NCBI RefSeq assembly: GCF_000738675.1
Contig: NZ_JPUX01000001.1
Location: 1,178,001-1,242,000, forward strand
Source: Serratia nematodiphila DZ0503SBS1
GTDB taxonomy: Bacteria; Pseudomonadota; Gammaproteobacteria; Enterobacterales; Enterobacteriaceae
DNA length: 64,000 nt
Direction of reading: 5' to 3'
Shown here: positions 51,871 through 60,148 of the stretch, piece by piece
How positions within the stretch are numbered: the first letter of the stretch is position 1
Layout of the letters: the number at the start of each line of letters is the position of its first letter
Position numbers and translations under genes: made by a program
Notes under the pieces: generated by a model
What the model was told of the DNA's origin: nothing
Seen by the model: the letters and a program-made list of their open reading frames with translations, nothing else
Database searches by the model: none

Positions 51871-52755
51871 ATGAAGATCGCTTTTGATGTCGACGTTATC
51901 CGGGATTTAGGCGTCACCAAAATGGTTCAGCAGGTGGCAGACTGGGGCTACAAATACATCGAGCAGTCGCCGCACCCGCAGATCAACCCGTTTTACAAAC
52001 ATCCGAAGGCCAGCCGCGAAATCATGGCGGAGTATAAAAACGCCCTAAAAGCGACCGGCGTGGAGATCTCCTCATTTATCGTGGTGTATCGCTGGTCCGG
52101 TCCGGGGGAAGATCGCCGCCAGGCGGCGGTCAAAAACTGGCGGCGGATGATCGAAATCGCGGTGGAAATGGGCGTGCAGGTGATCAACACCGAGCTGGCC
52201 GGCAATCCCAACGAACCGGAGATCTGCGAGGAGTTGTGGTATCGCTCGATGGAGGAGCTGTTGCCGATCGTTGAGCGCGAGGGTATTCGTATGGAGATCC
52301 AGTCGCATCCGTGGGACTTCTGCGAGCTGAGCAATGAAACCGCCGATCTGGTGAAGTCGCTGCGCAGCGACTACGTCAAATACCTCTACAGCGTGCCGCA
52401 CACCTTCTACTACGACAAGGGGCTGGGTGACGTAGCCGGCATGCTGCAGTACGCCGGGGACGATCTTTCCCACGTGCTGATCGCCGACACCATGAATCAC
52501 ACCAAGCATTGCCGTTATATCGTCAACCCGCCAGGCGTTGACGCTGCGGTGCACCAGCACGTCGGCATCGGCGAAGGCGAGGTGAATTTCGACGCCCTGT
52601 TCCAGACGCTGCGCGACATGGAATTTGCCAACCGCAGCTTCAAGGTCGGCGGCGAATCGATCATCTGCACCTCGCTGTTCGGCTACCCGGAAAAGATGCC
52701 GAGCCAGGCGGTGGCGACCAGAGAACGCATCGAAAGAGAGCTGTTGGGCAAATAA
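51871..52755 (+). CDS. iolH: IolH-like sugar phosphate isomerase/epimerase
   Basis: A 294-residue TIM-barrel protein of the xylose isomerase-like fold. The N-terminus MKIAFDVDVIRDLGVTKMVQ, the segment WGYKYIEQSPHPQ, and VVYRWSGPGEDRRQAAVKNW resemble B. subtilis IolH closely. Metal-ligand-like residues appear in QSHPWDF, VLIADTMNH and HQHVGIGEGEV. The role of IolH is not settled; it is not essential to the main route. I start at ATG 51871, with AGGAG ending 5 nt before it; the GTG at 51865 overlaps that site. It is between iolG and iolE. Confidence 0.85.
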   Translation: MKIAFDVDVIRDLGVTKMVQQVADWGYKYIEQSPHPQINPFYKHPKASREIMAEYKNALKATGVEISSFIVVYRWSGPGEDRRQAAVKNWRRMIEIAVEMGVQVINTELAGNPNEPEICEELWYRSMEELLPIVEREGIRMEIQSHPWDFCELSNETADLVKSLRSDYVKYLYSVPHTFYYDKGLGDVAGMLQYAGDDLSHVLIADTMNHTKHCRYIVNPPGVDAAVHQHVGIGEGEVNFDALFQTLRDMEFANRSFKVGGESIICTSLFGYPEKMPSQAVATRERIERELLGK

Positions 52756-52814
52756 TCTGATTCGGCTCGCCGGCGGCGTTTGTTCCGGCGGCCCTGCAAG
52801 GACCGAGGCAAACC

Positions 52815-53711
52815 ATGAATAAAGACAACGTGAAATTGGCCATTGCGCCGATCGGCTGGACCAACGACGACATGCCCGATCTGGGCAAGGAGAACACCTT
52901 CCAGCAGTGCGTCAGTGAAATGGCGCTGGCCGGTTTCACCGGCAGCGAAGTGGGCAGCAAATACCCGCGCGATCCGGCGGTGCTGAAACCGATGCTGGAT
53001 ATTCGCGGCATCCAGATCTGCAACGCCTGGTTCAGCACCTTTTTCGCCGACGGCCAGAAAGACAAAACCATTGATGAATTTATCAACCACATGAATTTCC
53101 TGCATGCCATGGGCGCCAGGGTGATTGGCTGCTCCGAGCAGAGCAAGAGCATTCAGGGCACCACCAAAGGCGTGTTCGAAGAGAAGCCGTACTTCAGCGA
53201 TGAAGAGTGGCAGCGCGTGGCCGACGGTTACAACGAGTTGGCGAAGATCGCCGCCGATAAAGGCATGCAGGTGTGCCTGCACCACCACATGGGCACCGGC
53301 ATTCAGACCACGGCCGAAATCGATCGCTACATGAGCATGGTCAACGACGACGTTTACCTGCTGTTCGATACCGGCCACGCCTACTATTCGGAAGGCAGCC
53401 AACAGGCGATGATGGCGATCCTGGAGAAGTATCTGCCGCGCATCAACCATGTCCACCTGAAGGACGTGCGCGATGAGGTGGTGGCGGAAGTGAAGGCCAA
53501 CAAGCTGAGCTTCCTCGACGGCGTGAAGAAGGGCACCTTCACCGTGCCGGGTGATGGCGTGATCGACTTCAGGCCGGTGTTCAAGCTGCTGGACGAGCGC
53601 GGTTACAAAGGGTGGATGGTGGTGGAGGCCGAGCAGGATCCGGCGCTGGCCAACCCGTTCGAGTATGCGGTGAAGGCGCGCCGTTATATTCGGGAAACCG
53701 CCGGCATTTAG
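52815..53711 (+). CDS. iolE: Myo-inosose-2 dehydratase IolE
   Basis: A 298-residue TIM-barrel dehydratase that removes water from scyllo-inosose to give 3D-trihydroxycyclohexane-dione. The opening [20 protein letters not shown] is a hallmark of IolE. Metal-binding positions are suggested by [22 protein letters not shown], and INHVHLKDV, and the C-terminal [11 protein letters not shown] is typical. It is the last gene of the iolD-G-H-E operon, followed by a strong terminator at 53736-53760. The length agrees with the family. Confidence 0.95.
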   Translation: MNKDNVKLAIAPIGWTNDDMPDLGKENTFQQCVSEMALAGFTGSEVGSKYPRDPAVLKPMLDIRGIQICNAWFSTFFADGQKDKTIDEFINHMNFLHAMGARVIGCSEQSKSIQGTTKGVFEEKPYFSDEEWQRVADGYNELAKIAADKGMQVCLHHHMGTGIQTTAEIDRYMSMVNDDVYLLFDTGHAYYSEGSQQAMMAILEKYLPRINHVHLKDVRDEVVAEVKANKLSFLDGVKKGTFTVPGDGVIDFRPVFKLLDERGYKGWMVVEAEQDPALANPFEYAVKARRYIRETAGI

Positions 53712-53735
53712 GCGGTGGGGGGCAATAAAGATCGA

Positions 53736-53760
53736 GGGGCGCCGCCGGCGCCCCTTTTTT
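53736..53760 (+). terminator. Rho-independent terminator after iolE
   Basis: Eight-pair stem GGGGCGCC/GGCGCCCC (53736-53743 and 53747-53754) with a 3-nt loop and a following T6 (53755-53760). It ends the iolD-G-H-E operon. Confidence 0.92.
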
Positions 53761-53772
53761 GATAGCTGCGCG

Positions 53773-54951
53773 TTAGCCGCCGAGCGTTTGCCAGGTTGTG
53801 ACCTGGCTGCCCGGCCACGGCGTGGCGGCGTATACGCCCCGGGCGATCGCCCGAGCGAGGGTGTCCGCCGCCAGCGCGCCGATCTGCAGCACCGCCAGTT
53901 CGCGGCTGCCCTGTACCTCGCGCTGCCCGGTGGACAGGGCGAACACCACGTCGCCGTCAAACGGGCTGTGCAGCGGGCGAATAGCGCGCGCCATGCCGTC
54001 TTGCGCCATGATGGCCACCCGTTTCAACTCCACCCGCGTCAGCGCCAGATCGGTGGCGATGCAGGCCAGGGTGGTGTTCTTTCTGCCGCCCTGCGGCTCT
54101 TGCACCATCCAGTCTTCGCCCTGCGCGCGCAGTTGCGCCAGCGCCGCCGCGCCGCCGTTGCCGAATTCACCGTCAATTTCATAGGGCGTCGCCCAGAAGG
54201 CACGGGTGCCGGGCGCCACCACCGCTCCCAGGCTGTTGACCGCCACCAGTGCGCCGACGGTAGCGCCGCTGGCGGCAACGATCGATGCCGAACCGAGCCC
54301 GCCTTTCAGCTTGCCCATGCCGGTCATGGCGCCGTAGCCGGCGCCGACGGTGCCCAGTGGAAAGTCCAAACCAGCCTTGCCGACCGCGTCGATGCCCAGC
54401 TGGCGATACGGCGGCGTGAGCTGCCAGTTTTTATCGCCGCCGTTGGCAAGGTCGTACAGGCAGGCGGTGGGCACGATAGGTGAGACCGGCACGCCGGGAT
54501 CCGGCCGCAGCGCATAGCCTCTGCCTTGTAGCCCGAGCCAGGCCGCGACGCCGTCCGCCGCCGCCAGGCCGTATACCGAACCGCCGCTGAACGTCAACGC
54601 ATCGACGGTCTGTACCAAATTGTCTTCACCCAGCGCGTCGGTTTCCCGGGTGGCGGGGCCGCCGCCGCGCACGTCTACGGCGGCAATCGCCGGGCTGTCC
54701 GGCAGGATCACCGTCGCGCCGGTGCGCACCCGGCTGTCCTGCGCCACGCCGACCTTCAGGCCGGGCACATCGGTAATCAGGTTGCGGGCGCCAGGGCGCC
54801 CGGCGGCGGAAGTTGGCATAGCGGCACCTAATGGGGTGAAGGGGGAGAACATGCCGGCGGCGGTCAGGCCGGCCAGCGCGTGTAAAAAGGTTCGGCGGTT
54901 GATATTCAGGGGCCGGCGCAGCGGCCCCTGCGGGGGGATGAGATCACGCAT
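53773..54951 (-). CDS. P1 (DmpA-like) family peptidase with Tat-type signal
   Basis: About 392 residues. The N-terminus contains NRRTFLHALAGLTAAGMF, a twin-arginine-type signal (RR at 19-20), so export through Tat is predicted. The rest is the DmpA/peptidase S58 fold: RNLITDVPGLKVGVAQD at the start, VDALTFSGGSVYGLAAADGV, and KGGLGSASIVAASG, where the junction Gly220-Ser221 fits the self-cleavage site and N-terminal nucleophile. Relatives are aminopeptidases or beta-peptidyl/amide hydrolases. It overlaps yhhY by 8 bp at its start and converges on iolE. The start at 54951 is not sure, as no clear ribosome site is visible. Confidence 0.82.
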   Translation of the reverse strand: MRDLIPPQGPLRRPLNINRRTFLHALAGLTAAGMFSPFTPLGAAMPTSAAGRPGARNLITDVPGLKVGVAQDSRVRTGATVILPDSPAIAAVDVRGGGPATRETDALGEDNLVQTVDALTFSGGSVYGLAAADGVAAWLGLQGRGYALRPDPGVPVSPIVPTACLYDLANGGDKNWQLTPPYRQLGIDAVGKAGLDFPLGTVGAGYGAMTGMGKLKGGLGSASIVAASGATVGALVAVNSLGAVVAPGTRAFWATPYEIDGEFGNGGAAALAQLRAQGEDWMVQEPQGGRKNTTLACIATDLALTRVELKRVAIMAQDGMARAIRPLHSPFDGDVVFALSTGQREVQGSRELAVLQIGALAADTLARAIARGVYAATPWPGSQVTTWQTLGG

Positions 54952-55459
54952 CGCCGCGCGGCTGCCCGGAGCGAAAACGCGCCATATGGTAGGCATCGAC
55001 CAGCACGCCGTCGCGAATGGCGAAAGCGCGGCTGGTGCCTTCAATCTCAAAACCGAACTTTCGATACAGCGCGATGGCCGCCGGGTTGTCGGTAAACACC
55101 GTCAGTTCGATGCGCTCGATGGCCGCCCAGTTGTCGCACAGGTCGATCATCGCCTGCATCAGGCGGCTGCCGACGCCTTTACCGTGGTAGCGCGGATCGA
55201 CGCCGATGCCGAAGGTGGCCACGTGGCGGCGGCGAACGCGCTGATTCAGCATCACGGCTAACTGACCGACAAGCTGTCCGTCAACGAAGGCCGCCAGGTT
55301 ATGCACGCCCGGTTCGGGGTTGGCGAGGCGTTTTTGCCAGGACTCGACGGACGGTAGCGGGAGCTGCAGCGTATCGCGGTAGACGGGCGTCTGAGAATAA
55401 AGATGATGCAGAGCCTGAGCATCCGATGTTTCCACGTGGCGTATCACGATCTCGCTCAT
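54944..55459 (-). CDS. yhhY: GNAT family N-acetyltransferase YhhY (AaaT-like)
   Basis: A 171-residue acetyltransferase, close to E. coli YhhY, which acetylates some L-amino acids using acetyl-CoA. The start MSEIVIRHVETSDAQALHHL is nearly the E. coli N-terminus. The acetyl-CoA binding motif is GVDPRYHGKGVGSRLM, and IERIELTVFTDNPAAIALY with FGFEIEGT follows. ATG 55459 is taken because of that match and the AAGGAGC site before it; a longer frame upstream has no similarity. The adjacent ryhB gene on the opposite side is also the E. coli arrangement. Confidence 0.92.
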   Translation of the reverse strand: MSEIVIRHVETSDAQALHHLYSQTPVYRDTLQLPLPSVESWQKRLANPEPGVHNLAAFVDGQLVGQLAVMLNQRVRRRHVATFGIGVDPRYHGKGVGSRLMQAMIDLCDNWAAIERIELTVFTDNPAAIALYRKFGFEIEGTSRAFAIRDGVLVDAYHMARFRSGQPRGDA

Positions 55460-55567
55460 CTCGCTGCTCCTTTTGCTTACCGGTTGAATAACCTCTGAAT
55501 TTATCCGTTTACTGCCTTGAGTCAATATTATTTGAACGGGTCAAAAAAAACGCTTTACAGGTGCGAA

Positions 55568-55582
55568 TGATAATGATTATTA
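55568..55582. promoter_or_regulatory. Fur box of ryhB
   Basis: TGATAATGATTATTA matches the 7-1-7 Fur motif TGATAATnATTATCA at all but one defined base. It lies just upstream of the proposed ryhB start. A TTTACA at 55554-55559 could be the -35 box and TATTAT at 55578-55583 the -10. Confidence 0.8.
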
Positions 55583-55584
55583 TT

Positions 55585-55697
55585 GCGATGCGTTCCGGGG
55601 AGGGCATCAATCCTTGATACTCTCGCTGCGAAGGCACGACATTGCTCACATTGCTTCCAGTGTTTACTTAGCCAGCTCGGGTGCTGGCTTTTTTTTT
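55585..55697 (+). ncRNA. ryhB: Small regulatory RNA RyhB
   Basis: An iron-responsive small RNA that base-pairs, with Hfq, to mRNAs of iron-using proteins. The 27-nt core at 55634-55660 (GCACGACATTGCTCACATTG and on to CTTCCAG) is identical, as far as I recall it, to the E. coli RyhB seed region. The 3' part has GCCAGC (55671-55676) pairing with GCTGGC (55683-55688), followed by nine T, the terminator and Hfq tail. A Fur box directly precedes it. Position between yhhY and yhhW fits the E. coli location. The 5' part differs from E. coli and is longer, so the RNA may be 105-113 nt; the exact 5' end is estimated. Confidence 0.93.
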
Positions 55698-55848
55698 GCC
55701 CTTTTTCAGCCGGTTCCGCTTTCAACAAATCCGCTGCCCATCCGCTGTTTCATTCCATCGAAATTTTTGAACAGAGGCATGAGTTTTTTACGCTTTCTTA
55801 TTCTGCTGGCAGGACTAGACTGTAAAAAAACATTGAGGAGAGTTGAAA

Positions 55849-56544
55849 ATGATTTATGTACGTAAAGCGGAAGACCGCGGCCACGCCAATCATGGCTGGC
55901 TGGATAGCTGGCACACCTTCTCATTTGCCGATTACTACGATCCGAACTTTATGGGGTTCTCGGCGCTGCGAGTGATCAACGAAGATGTGATCGACGCAGG
56001 GCAGGGTTTCGGTACTCACCCGCATAAAGACATGGAAATCCTGACCTACGTGCTGAGTGGCACGGTGGAACACCAGGACAGCATGGGCAACAAGGAGCAG
56101 ATCCAGGCCGGTGAATTCCAGATCATGAGCGCGGGCACCGGGGTGCGTCACTCCGAGTACAACGCTAATCAGGATCGCCCGTTGCACCTGTACCAGATTT
56201 GGATCATTCCGGATCAGGTCGGGCTGGAGCCGCGCTACGAGCAGCGCATGTTCGACGCGCCGCAGGGCCGTCAGCTGGTGCTGTCGCCGGATGCGCGTGA
56301 CGGCTCGCTGAAGGTGTTCCAGGATATGACGCTGTCGCGTTGGGCGCTGAATAAAGGCGAGCAGGGGGAATGCCCGATCGCCGCCGGCCGTCGCGTTTGG
56401 ATCCAGGTGGTGCGCGGCAAGGTCTCGGTCAACGGCCAGACCGCCGGCATCAGCGACGCGTTCGCGGTGTGGGATGAATCGGCACTGACGATCCAGGCCG
56501 ACGAAGAGAGCGAAATCCTGCTGTTCGATCTGCCGCCGGTGTGA
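55849..56544 (+). CDS. yhhW: Pirin family protein YhhW (quercetin 2,3-dioxygenase-like)
   Basis: A 231-residue bicupin protein. It matches E. coli YhhW over the whole length, including HANHGWLDSWHTFSFADYYD, GFGTHPHKDMEILTYVLSG with its metal-binding His residues, and SAGTGVRHSEYN. The E. coli protein oxidises quercetin in vitro; the natural role is unknown. ATG 55849 is equal to the E. coli start; a TTG two codons before it overlaps the GAGGAG site. It is next to ryhB upstream. A group of hairpins separates it from gntR. Confidence 0.94.
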   Translation: MIYVRKAEDRGHANHGWLDSWHTFSFADYYDPNFMGFSALRVINEDVIDAGQGFGTHPHKDMEILTYVLSGTVEHQDSMGNKEQIQAGEFQIMSAGTGVRHSEYNANQDRPLHLYQIWIIPDQVGLEPRYEQRMFDAPQGRQLVLSPDARDGSLKVFQDMTLSRWALNKGEQGECPIAAGRRVWIQVVRGKVSVNGQTAGISDAFAVWDESALTIQADEESEILLFDLPPV

Positions 56545-56558
56545 TTAAGCGGTAAATT

Positions 56559-56748
56559 TCAAGGGCTCACGATGTGAGCCCTTGAGGTTAATGACACGTC
56601 TGACGATGTTGCCTGACTTGACGCCGCCAGCATATAAAAACAAGGAAAATCAATTTATTGATTTTCGGCTAATCATCACAAAGGGGGAAAAACCACGCTT
56701 TTTCCCCCTTTGTCAGCGTATGAAGGGCTCACGGTGTGAGCCCTTTTT
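56559..56748. repeat. Block of four hairpins between yhhW and gntR
   Basis: Four stem-loops in 190 bp. (1) TCAAGGGCTCAC/GTGAGCCCTTGA at 56559-56585. (2) GAAAATCAA/TTGATTTTC at 56645-56666. (3) ACAAAGGGGGAAAAA/TTTTTCCCCCTTTGT, 15-bp arms, at 56678-56713. (4) AAGGGCTCAC/GTGAGCCCTT at 56723-56745 with a T5 tail. Hairpins 1 and 4 share 22 of 23 bases over AAGGGCTCACG[A/G]TGTGAGCCCTT. Hairpin 4 is a good terminator. The block could be a duplicated terminator, a small RNA, or a small repeat element. Confidence 0.75.
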
Positions 56749-56836
56749 GCGTTGGCCGTCGCATAACCGACAATATCGGCCCGCCGTTTTTTTTGCTAAA
56801 ATGACTGCCCATTCACGGTTAGTCAGTTCATTGATA

Positions 56837-57832
56837 ATGAAGAAAAAACGGCCGGTACTCCAGGATGTGGCGGACAAGGTGGGCGTGACCAAGATGACGG
56901 TGAGCCGTTATCTGCGCAATCCCGACCAGGTTTCCGCCGCCCTGCAGCAAAAAATCGCCGTCGCGCTGGATGAGCTGGGCTACATCCCCAACCGCGCGCC
57001 GGATATCCTCTCCAACGCCACCAGCCGGGCGATTGGCGTGCTGTTGCCGTCGCTGACCAACCAGGTGTTCGCCGAAGTGCTGCGCGGCATCGAAAGCGTG
57101 ACCGACGCGCACAACTACCAGACCATGCTGGCGCACTATGGCTACCTGCCGGAGCGTGAAGAAGAGCGTCTGACCTCGCTGCTGTCTTACAATATCGACG
57201 GTCTGATCCTGTCCGAGCGCCACCATACGCCGCGTACCCTGAAGATGATCGAGGTGGCGGGCATTCCGGTGGTGGAGCTGATGGACTGCGTCTCGCCGTG
57301 CATCGATCTGGCGGTGGGCTTCAACAACTTCGAGGCGGCGCGCCAGATGACCCAGCAGATCATCGCGCACGGCCACCGTCACGTGGTCTATTTCGGCGCT
57401 CGTCAGGATGAGCGTACTATTATCAAGCAGCAGGGGTATGAGCAGGCGATGCGTGAATCCGGCCTGGAGCCGTACAGCATCATGACCGCGCGTTCTTCCT
57501 CTTATTCCGCCGGCGGCGAGCTGTTGCGCCAGGCGCAGCGTGACTACCCGCAGATCGACAGTATCTTCTGCACCAACGATGACCTGGCGATCGGCGCGGC
57601 CTTCGAATGCCAGCGGCAAGGGCTGTCGATCCCGCAGGACATGGCGATCGCCGGTTTCCACGGCCATGACATCGGCCAGGTGATGGTGCCGAAGCTGGCC
57701 AGCGTGCTGACGCCGCGCGAACGCATGGGCCAGATCGGCGCCGAGCGCTTGCTGGCCCGGCTGCGCGGCGAAACGGTGTGCCCGCGCATGGTGGACGTCG
57801 GTTTCACCGTGATCCCCGGCGGCAGCATCTGA
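56837..57832 (+). CDS. gntR: Gluconate operon repressor GntR (LacI family)
   Basis: A 331-residue LacI-family repressor of the same length as E. coli GntR and very similar to it. The N-terminal helix-turn-helix is PVLQDVADKVGVTKMTVSRY with the hinge helix in APDILSNATSRAIGVLLPSL. The sugar-binding part contains VAGIPVVELMDCVSPCIDLA and the C-terminal AIAGFHGHDIGQVM. Gluconate is the expected inducer. ATG 56837 matches the E. coli start; the frame remains open 85 codons upstream across the hairpin block, which is not coding. It precedes gntT, and the operator at 57990-58021 is the likely target. Confidence 0.96.
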   Translation: MKKKRPVLQDVADKVGVTKMTVSRYLRNPDQVSAALQQKIAVALDELGYIPNRAPDILSNATSRAIGVLLPSLTNQVFAEVLRGIESVTDAHNYQTMLAHYGYLPEREEERLTSLLSYNIDGLILSERHHTPRTLKMIEVAGIPVVELMDCVSPCIDLAVGFNNFEAARQMTQQIIAHGHRHVVYFGARQDERTIIKQQGYEQAMRESGLEPYSIMTARSSSYSAGGELLRQAQRDYPQIDSIFCTNDDLAIGAAFECQRQGLSIPQDMAIAGFHGHDIGQVMVPKLASVLTPRERMGQIGAERLLARLRGETVCPRMVDVGFTVIPGGSI

Positions 57833-57870
57833 GCCATTTTAACGTTCTGTTTTAACACTCTTTCTTTTTA

Positions 57871-57892
57871 CAGCGCGCCCTGAGGCGCGCTG
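57871..57892 (+). other. Hairpin after gntR
   Basis: Nine-pair stem CAGCGCGCC/GGCGCGCTG (57871-57879 and 57884-57892) with a CTGA loop, 38 bp past the gntR stop. There is no T tract after it, so termination would be inefficient or factor-dependent. Confidence 0.5.
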
Positions 57893-57989
57893 GTTATCCC
57901 GCCTGTAAGCCCGCCGCTCGTTGCCGGCATAAGTTTGATCTCTGTCCCAGAACGCGAATTTTAGCCGGTTACCCGGTTCCGGCGCTCAT

Positions 57990-58021
57990 GTTGTTACCGG
58001 TATCATGATACCGGTAACAAC
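57990..58021. promoter_or_regulatory. GntR operator: 32-bp perfect palindrome
   Basis: The arms TTGTTACCGGTATCA and TGATACCGGTAACAA (57991-58020), plus one more G/C pair, form an uninterrupted palindrome. Each half contains TGTTACCGGTATCA, one base away from a palindromic TGTTACCGGTAACA resembling E. coli GntR sites. Thus two GntR sites seem to be merged head to head. It lies 152 bp upstream of gntT in the gntR-gntT gap (57833-58172), in which I see no gene. Confidence 0.85.
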
Positions 58022-58172
58022 GAGTGCGCGGTCATCTTGCTGCAAGACTGAACCTCTGACTCAACAACACCTACAGCTCTTCTTAAACACCGGGAAAGAG
58101 CCTAAAAATAAAACAACCGCACGCTTTACGCCTATTGTAAAGAGAGTCGCGATAAAAGGTTGGAGAAAAACT

Positions 58173-59489
58173 ATGCCATTAGTGATTGTTGCAGGCGGCG
58201 TAGCGCTGCTGCTGCTGCTGATGATCCGCTTCAAGCTGAACGGCTTTATCTCTCTGGTTCTGGTTGCTTTGGCGGTCGGGATCGCGCAGGGTATGCCGGT
58301 CGATAAGGTCATCGGCTCCATCAAGGCCGGCGTGGGCGGCACGTTGGGCAGCCTGGCGCTGATCATGGGCTTCGGCGCCATGCTCGGCAAACTGCTGGCG
58401 GACTGCGGCGGCGCACAGCGCATCGCCACCACGCTGATCGACAAGTTCGGCAGAAAACACATTCAATGGGCGGTGGTGCTGACCGGCTTCACCGTCGGCT
58501 TCGCGCTGTTCTACGAAGTGGGCTTCGTGCTGCTGCTGCCGCTGGTGTTCACCATCGCCGCCTCCGCGCGTATCCCGCTGCTGTACGTCGGCGTGCCGAT
58601 GGCCGCCGCGCTGTCGGTGACCCACGGCTTCCTGCCGCCGCACCCAGGCCCGACCGCCATCGCCACCATCTTCCATGCCGACATGGGTAAAACCCTGCTG
58701 TACGGCACGCTGCTGGCGATCCCGACGGTGATCCTGGCCGGCCCGGTCTATGCCCGCTTCCTGAAAGGCATTGACAAGCCGGTGCCGGAAGGCCTGTACA
58801 ACCCGAAAACCTTTACCGACGCGGAGATGCCAAGCTTTGGCGTCAGCGTCGCCACGTCGCTGGTGCCGGTGATCCTGATGGCGCTGCGCGCGGTCGCTGA
58901 AATGGTGCTGCCGAAGGGCCACAGCCTGCTGCGCTTCGCCGAGTTCTTCGGCGACCCGGTGATGGCCACCCTGATCGCCGTGCTGATCGCCATCTTCACC
59001 TTCGGCCTGAACCGTGGCCGTACCATGGATGAAGTGATGGGCACCATCACCGACTCGATTAAAATCATCGCCATGATGCTGTTGATCATCGGCGGCGGCG
59101 GCGCCTTCAAGCAGGTGCTGGTGGACAGCGGCGTTGAGAAGTACATCGCCGGCCTGATGGAAGGCAGCAACGTTTCGCCGATCCTGATGGCCTGGTCGAT
59201 CGCCGCTGCGCTGCGTCTGGCGCTGGGTTCCGCCACCGTGGCGGCGATCACCGCCGGCGGCATCGTGGCGCCGCTGATCGCCACCACCGGCGTCAGCCCT
59301 GAGCTGATGGTGATTGCGGTCGGCTCCGGCAGCGTTATCTTCTCGCACGTCAACGATCCGGGCTTCTGGCTGTTCAAGGAGTACTTCAACCTGAGCATCA
59401 TGGAAACCATCAAATCCTGGTCGGTGTTGGAAACCATTATCTCGGTGTGCGGCCTGGTGGGCTGTCTGCTGCTGGCGACGGTCGTATAA
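58173..59489 (+). CDS. gntT: High-affinity gluconate permease GntT
   Basis: A 438-residue gluconate:proton symporter of the GntP family, same length as E. coli GntT and highly similar along its whole sequence. Visible shared segments are MPLVIVAGGVALLLLLMIRF, GVGGTLGSLALIMGFGAMLG, AALSVTHGFLPPHPGPTAIA, and VGSGSVIFSHVNDPGFWLFK. About 12-14 membrane helices. ATG 58173 equals the E. coli start. In E. coli gntT is located elsewhere and gntU follows gntK. Here gntT takes the place between gntR and gntK, so uptake and phosphorylation are under one promoter with the GntR operator. Confidence 0.95.
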   Translation: MPLVIVAGGVALLLLLMIRFKLNGFISLVLVALAVGIAQGMPVDKVIGSIKAGVGGTLGSLALIMGFGAMLGKLLADCGGAQRIATTLIDKFGRKHIQWAVVLTGFTVGFALFYEVGFVLLLPLVFTIAASARIPLLYVGVPMAAALSVTHGFLPPHPGPTAIATIFHADMGKTLLYGTLLAIPTVILAGPVYARFLKGIDKPVPEGLYNPKTFTDAEMPSFGVSVATSLVPVILMALRAVAEMVLPKGHSLLRFAEFFGDPVMATLIAVLIAIFTFGLNRGRTMDEVMGTITDSIKIIAMMLLIIGGGGAFKQVLVDSGVEKYIAGLMEGSNVSPILMAWSIAAALRLALGSATVAAITAGGIVAPLIATTGVSPELMVIAVGSGSVIFSHVNDPGFWLFKEYFNLSIMETIKSWSVLETIISVCGLVGCLLLATVV

Positions 59490-59590
59490 TCTTTATCCGG
59501 CGCCCTGCGGGGCGTCGGCGTTCCAGAGTATCTTTATCAGTTGGGGCGCATTTGGCGCGCTCGCGCCAGTTCCCATAGGGGCATGACACA

Positions 59591-60118
59591 ATGAGCAATC
59601 CGCAGAATCACGTATTTATCCTGATGGGCGTATCCGGCAGCGGCAAATCCGCCGTGGCCAGCGCTGTCGCCCACGAGGCCGAGGCCGCCATGCTGGATGG
59701 TGACTACCTGCATCCGCGCGCCAACATCAACAAAATGGCTGCCGGGCACGCGCTGGACGACAACGATCGCGCGCCGTGGCTGGCGGCCTTGAACGACGCC
59801 ATCTTCGCCATGCAGCGCACCAATCCCGTGTCGCTGCTGGTGTGCTCGGCGCTGAAAAAAAGCTATCGCGACCGCCTGCGCGAAGGGAATAGCAACTTGC
59901 ATTTCCTCTACCTGAAAGGCGACAAGGCGGTGATCGAGGAGCGCCTGAAGCAGCGCAAAGGTCACTTCTTCAAACCGCAGATGCTGGTTTCGCAGTTCGC
60001 CACGCTGGAAGAGCCGGGCGAGCAGGAGCCGGATGTGCAAGCGATCGACATCAACCAGCCGCTGGACGGCGTGGTCGCCGATACGCTCGCCTATATTCGC
60101 CGCGTTACCGCCCGCTAA
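59591..60118 (+). CDS. gntK: Gluconokinase GntK
   Basis: A 175-residue P-loop kinase that makes 6-phosphogluconate from gluconate and ATP. Walker A is FILMGVSGSGKSAVASAVA. Typical GntK segments are MLDGDYLHPRANINKM, SGHALDDNDRAPWL-type AGHALDDNDRAPWL, VCSALKKSYRDRLR, and KGHFFKPQMLVSQFATLEEP. No GntR site lies in the 101 bp between gntT and gntK, so it is likely expressed from the gntT promoter. An AGGGG site lies upstream of the ATG. It converges on yhgN. Confidence 0.96.
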   Translation: MSNPQNHVFILMGVSGSGKSAVASAVAHEAEAAMLDGDYLHPRANINKMAAGHALDDNDRAPWLAALNDAIFAMQRTNPVSLLVCSALKKSYRDRLREGNSNLHFLYLKGDKAVIEERLKQRKGHFFKPQMLVSQFATLEEPGEQEPDVQAIDINQPLDGVVADTLAYIRRVTAR

Positions 60119-60148
60119 GTGCGGACCGTTGTCGGCGCCGCCAGGCGC

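Noticed and set aside
55583-55825. Open frames across the yhhY-yhhW gap
   Set aside because: They cover the RyhB gene and its T-rich terminator; the RNA explains the conservation better than a protein.
56582-56836. 85-codon N-terminal extension of GntR
   Set aside because: It runs through the hairpin block, and the E. coli GntR start matches ATG 56837 exactly.
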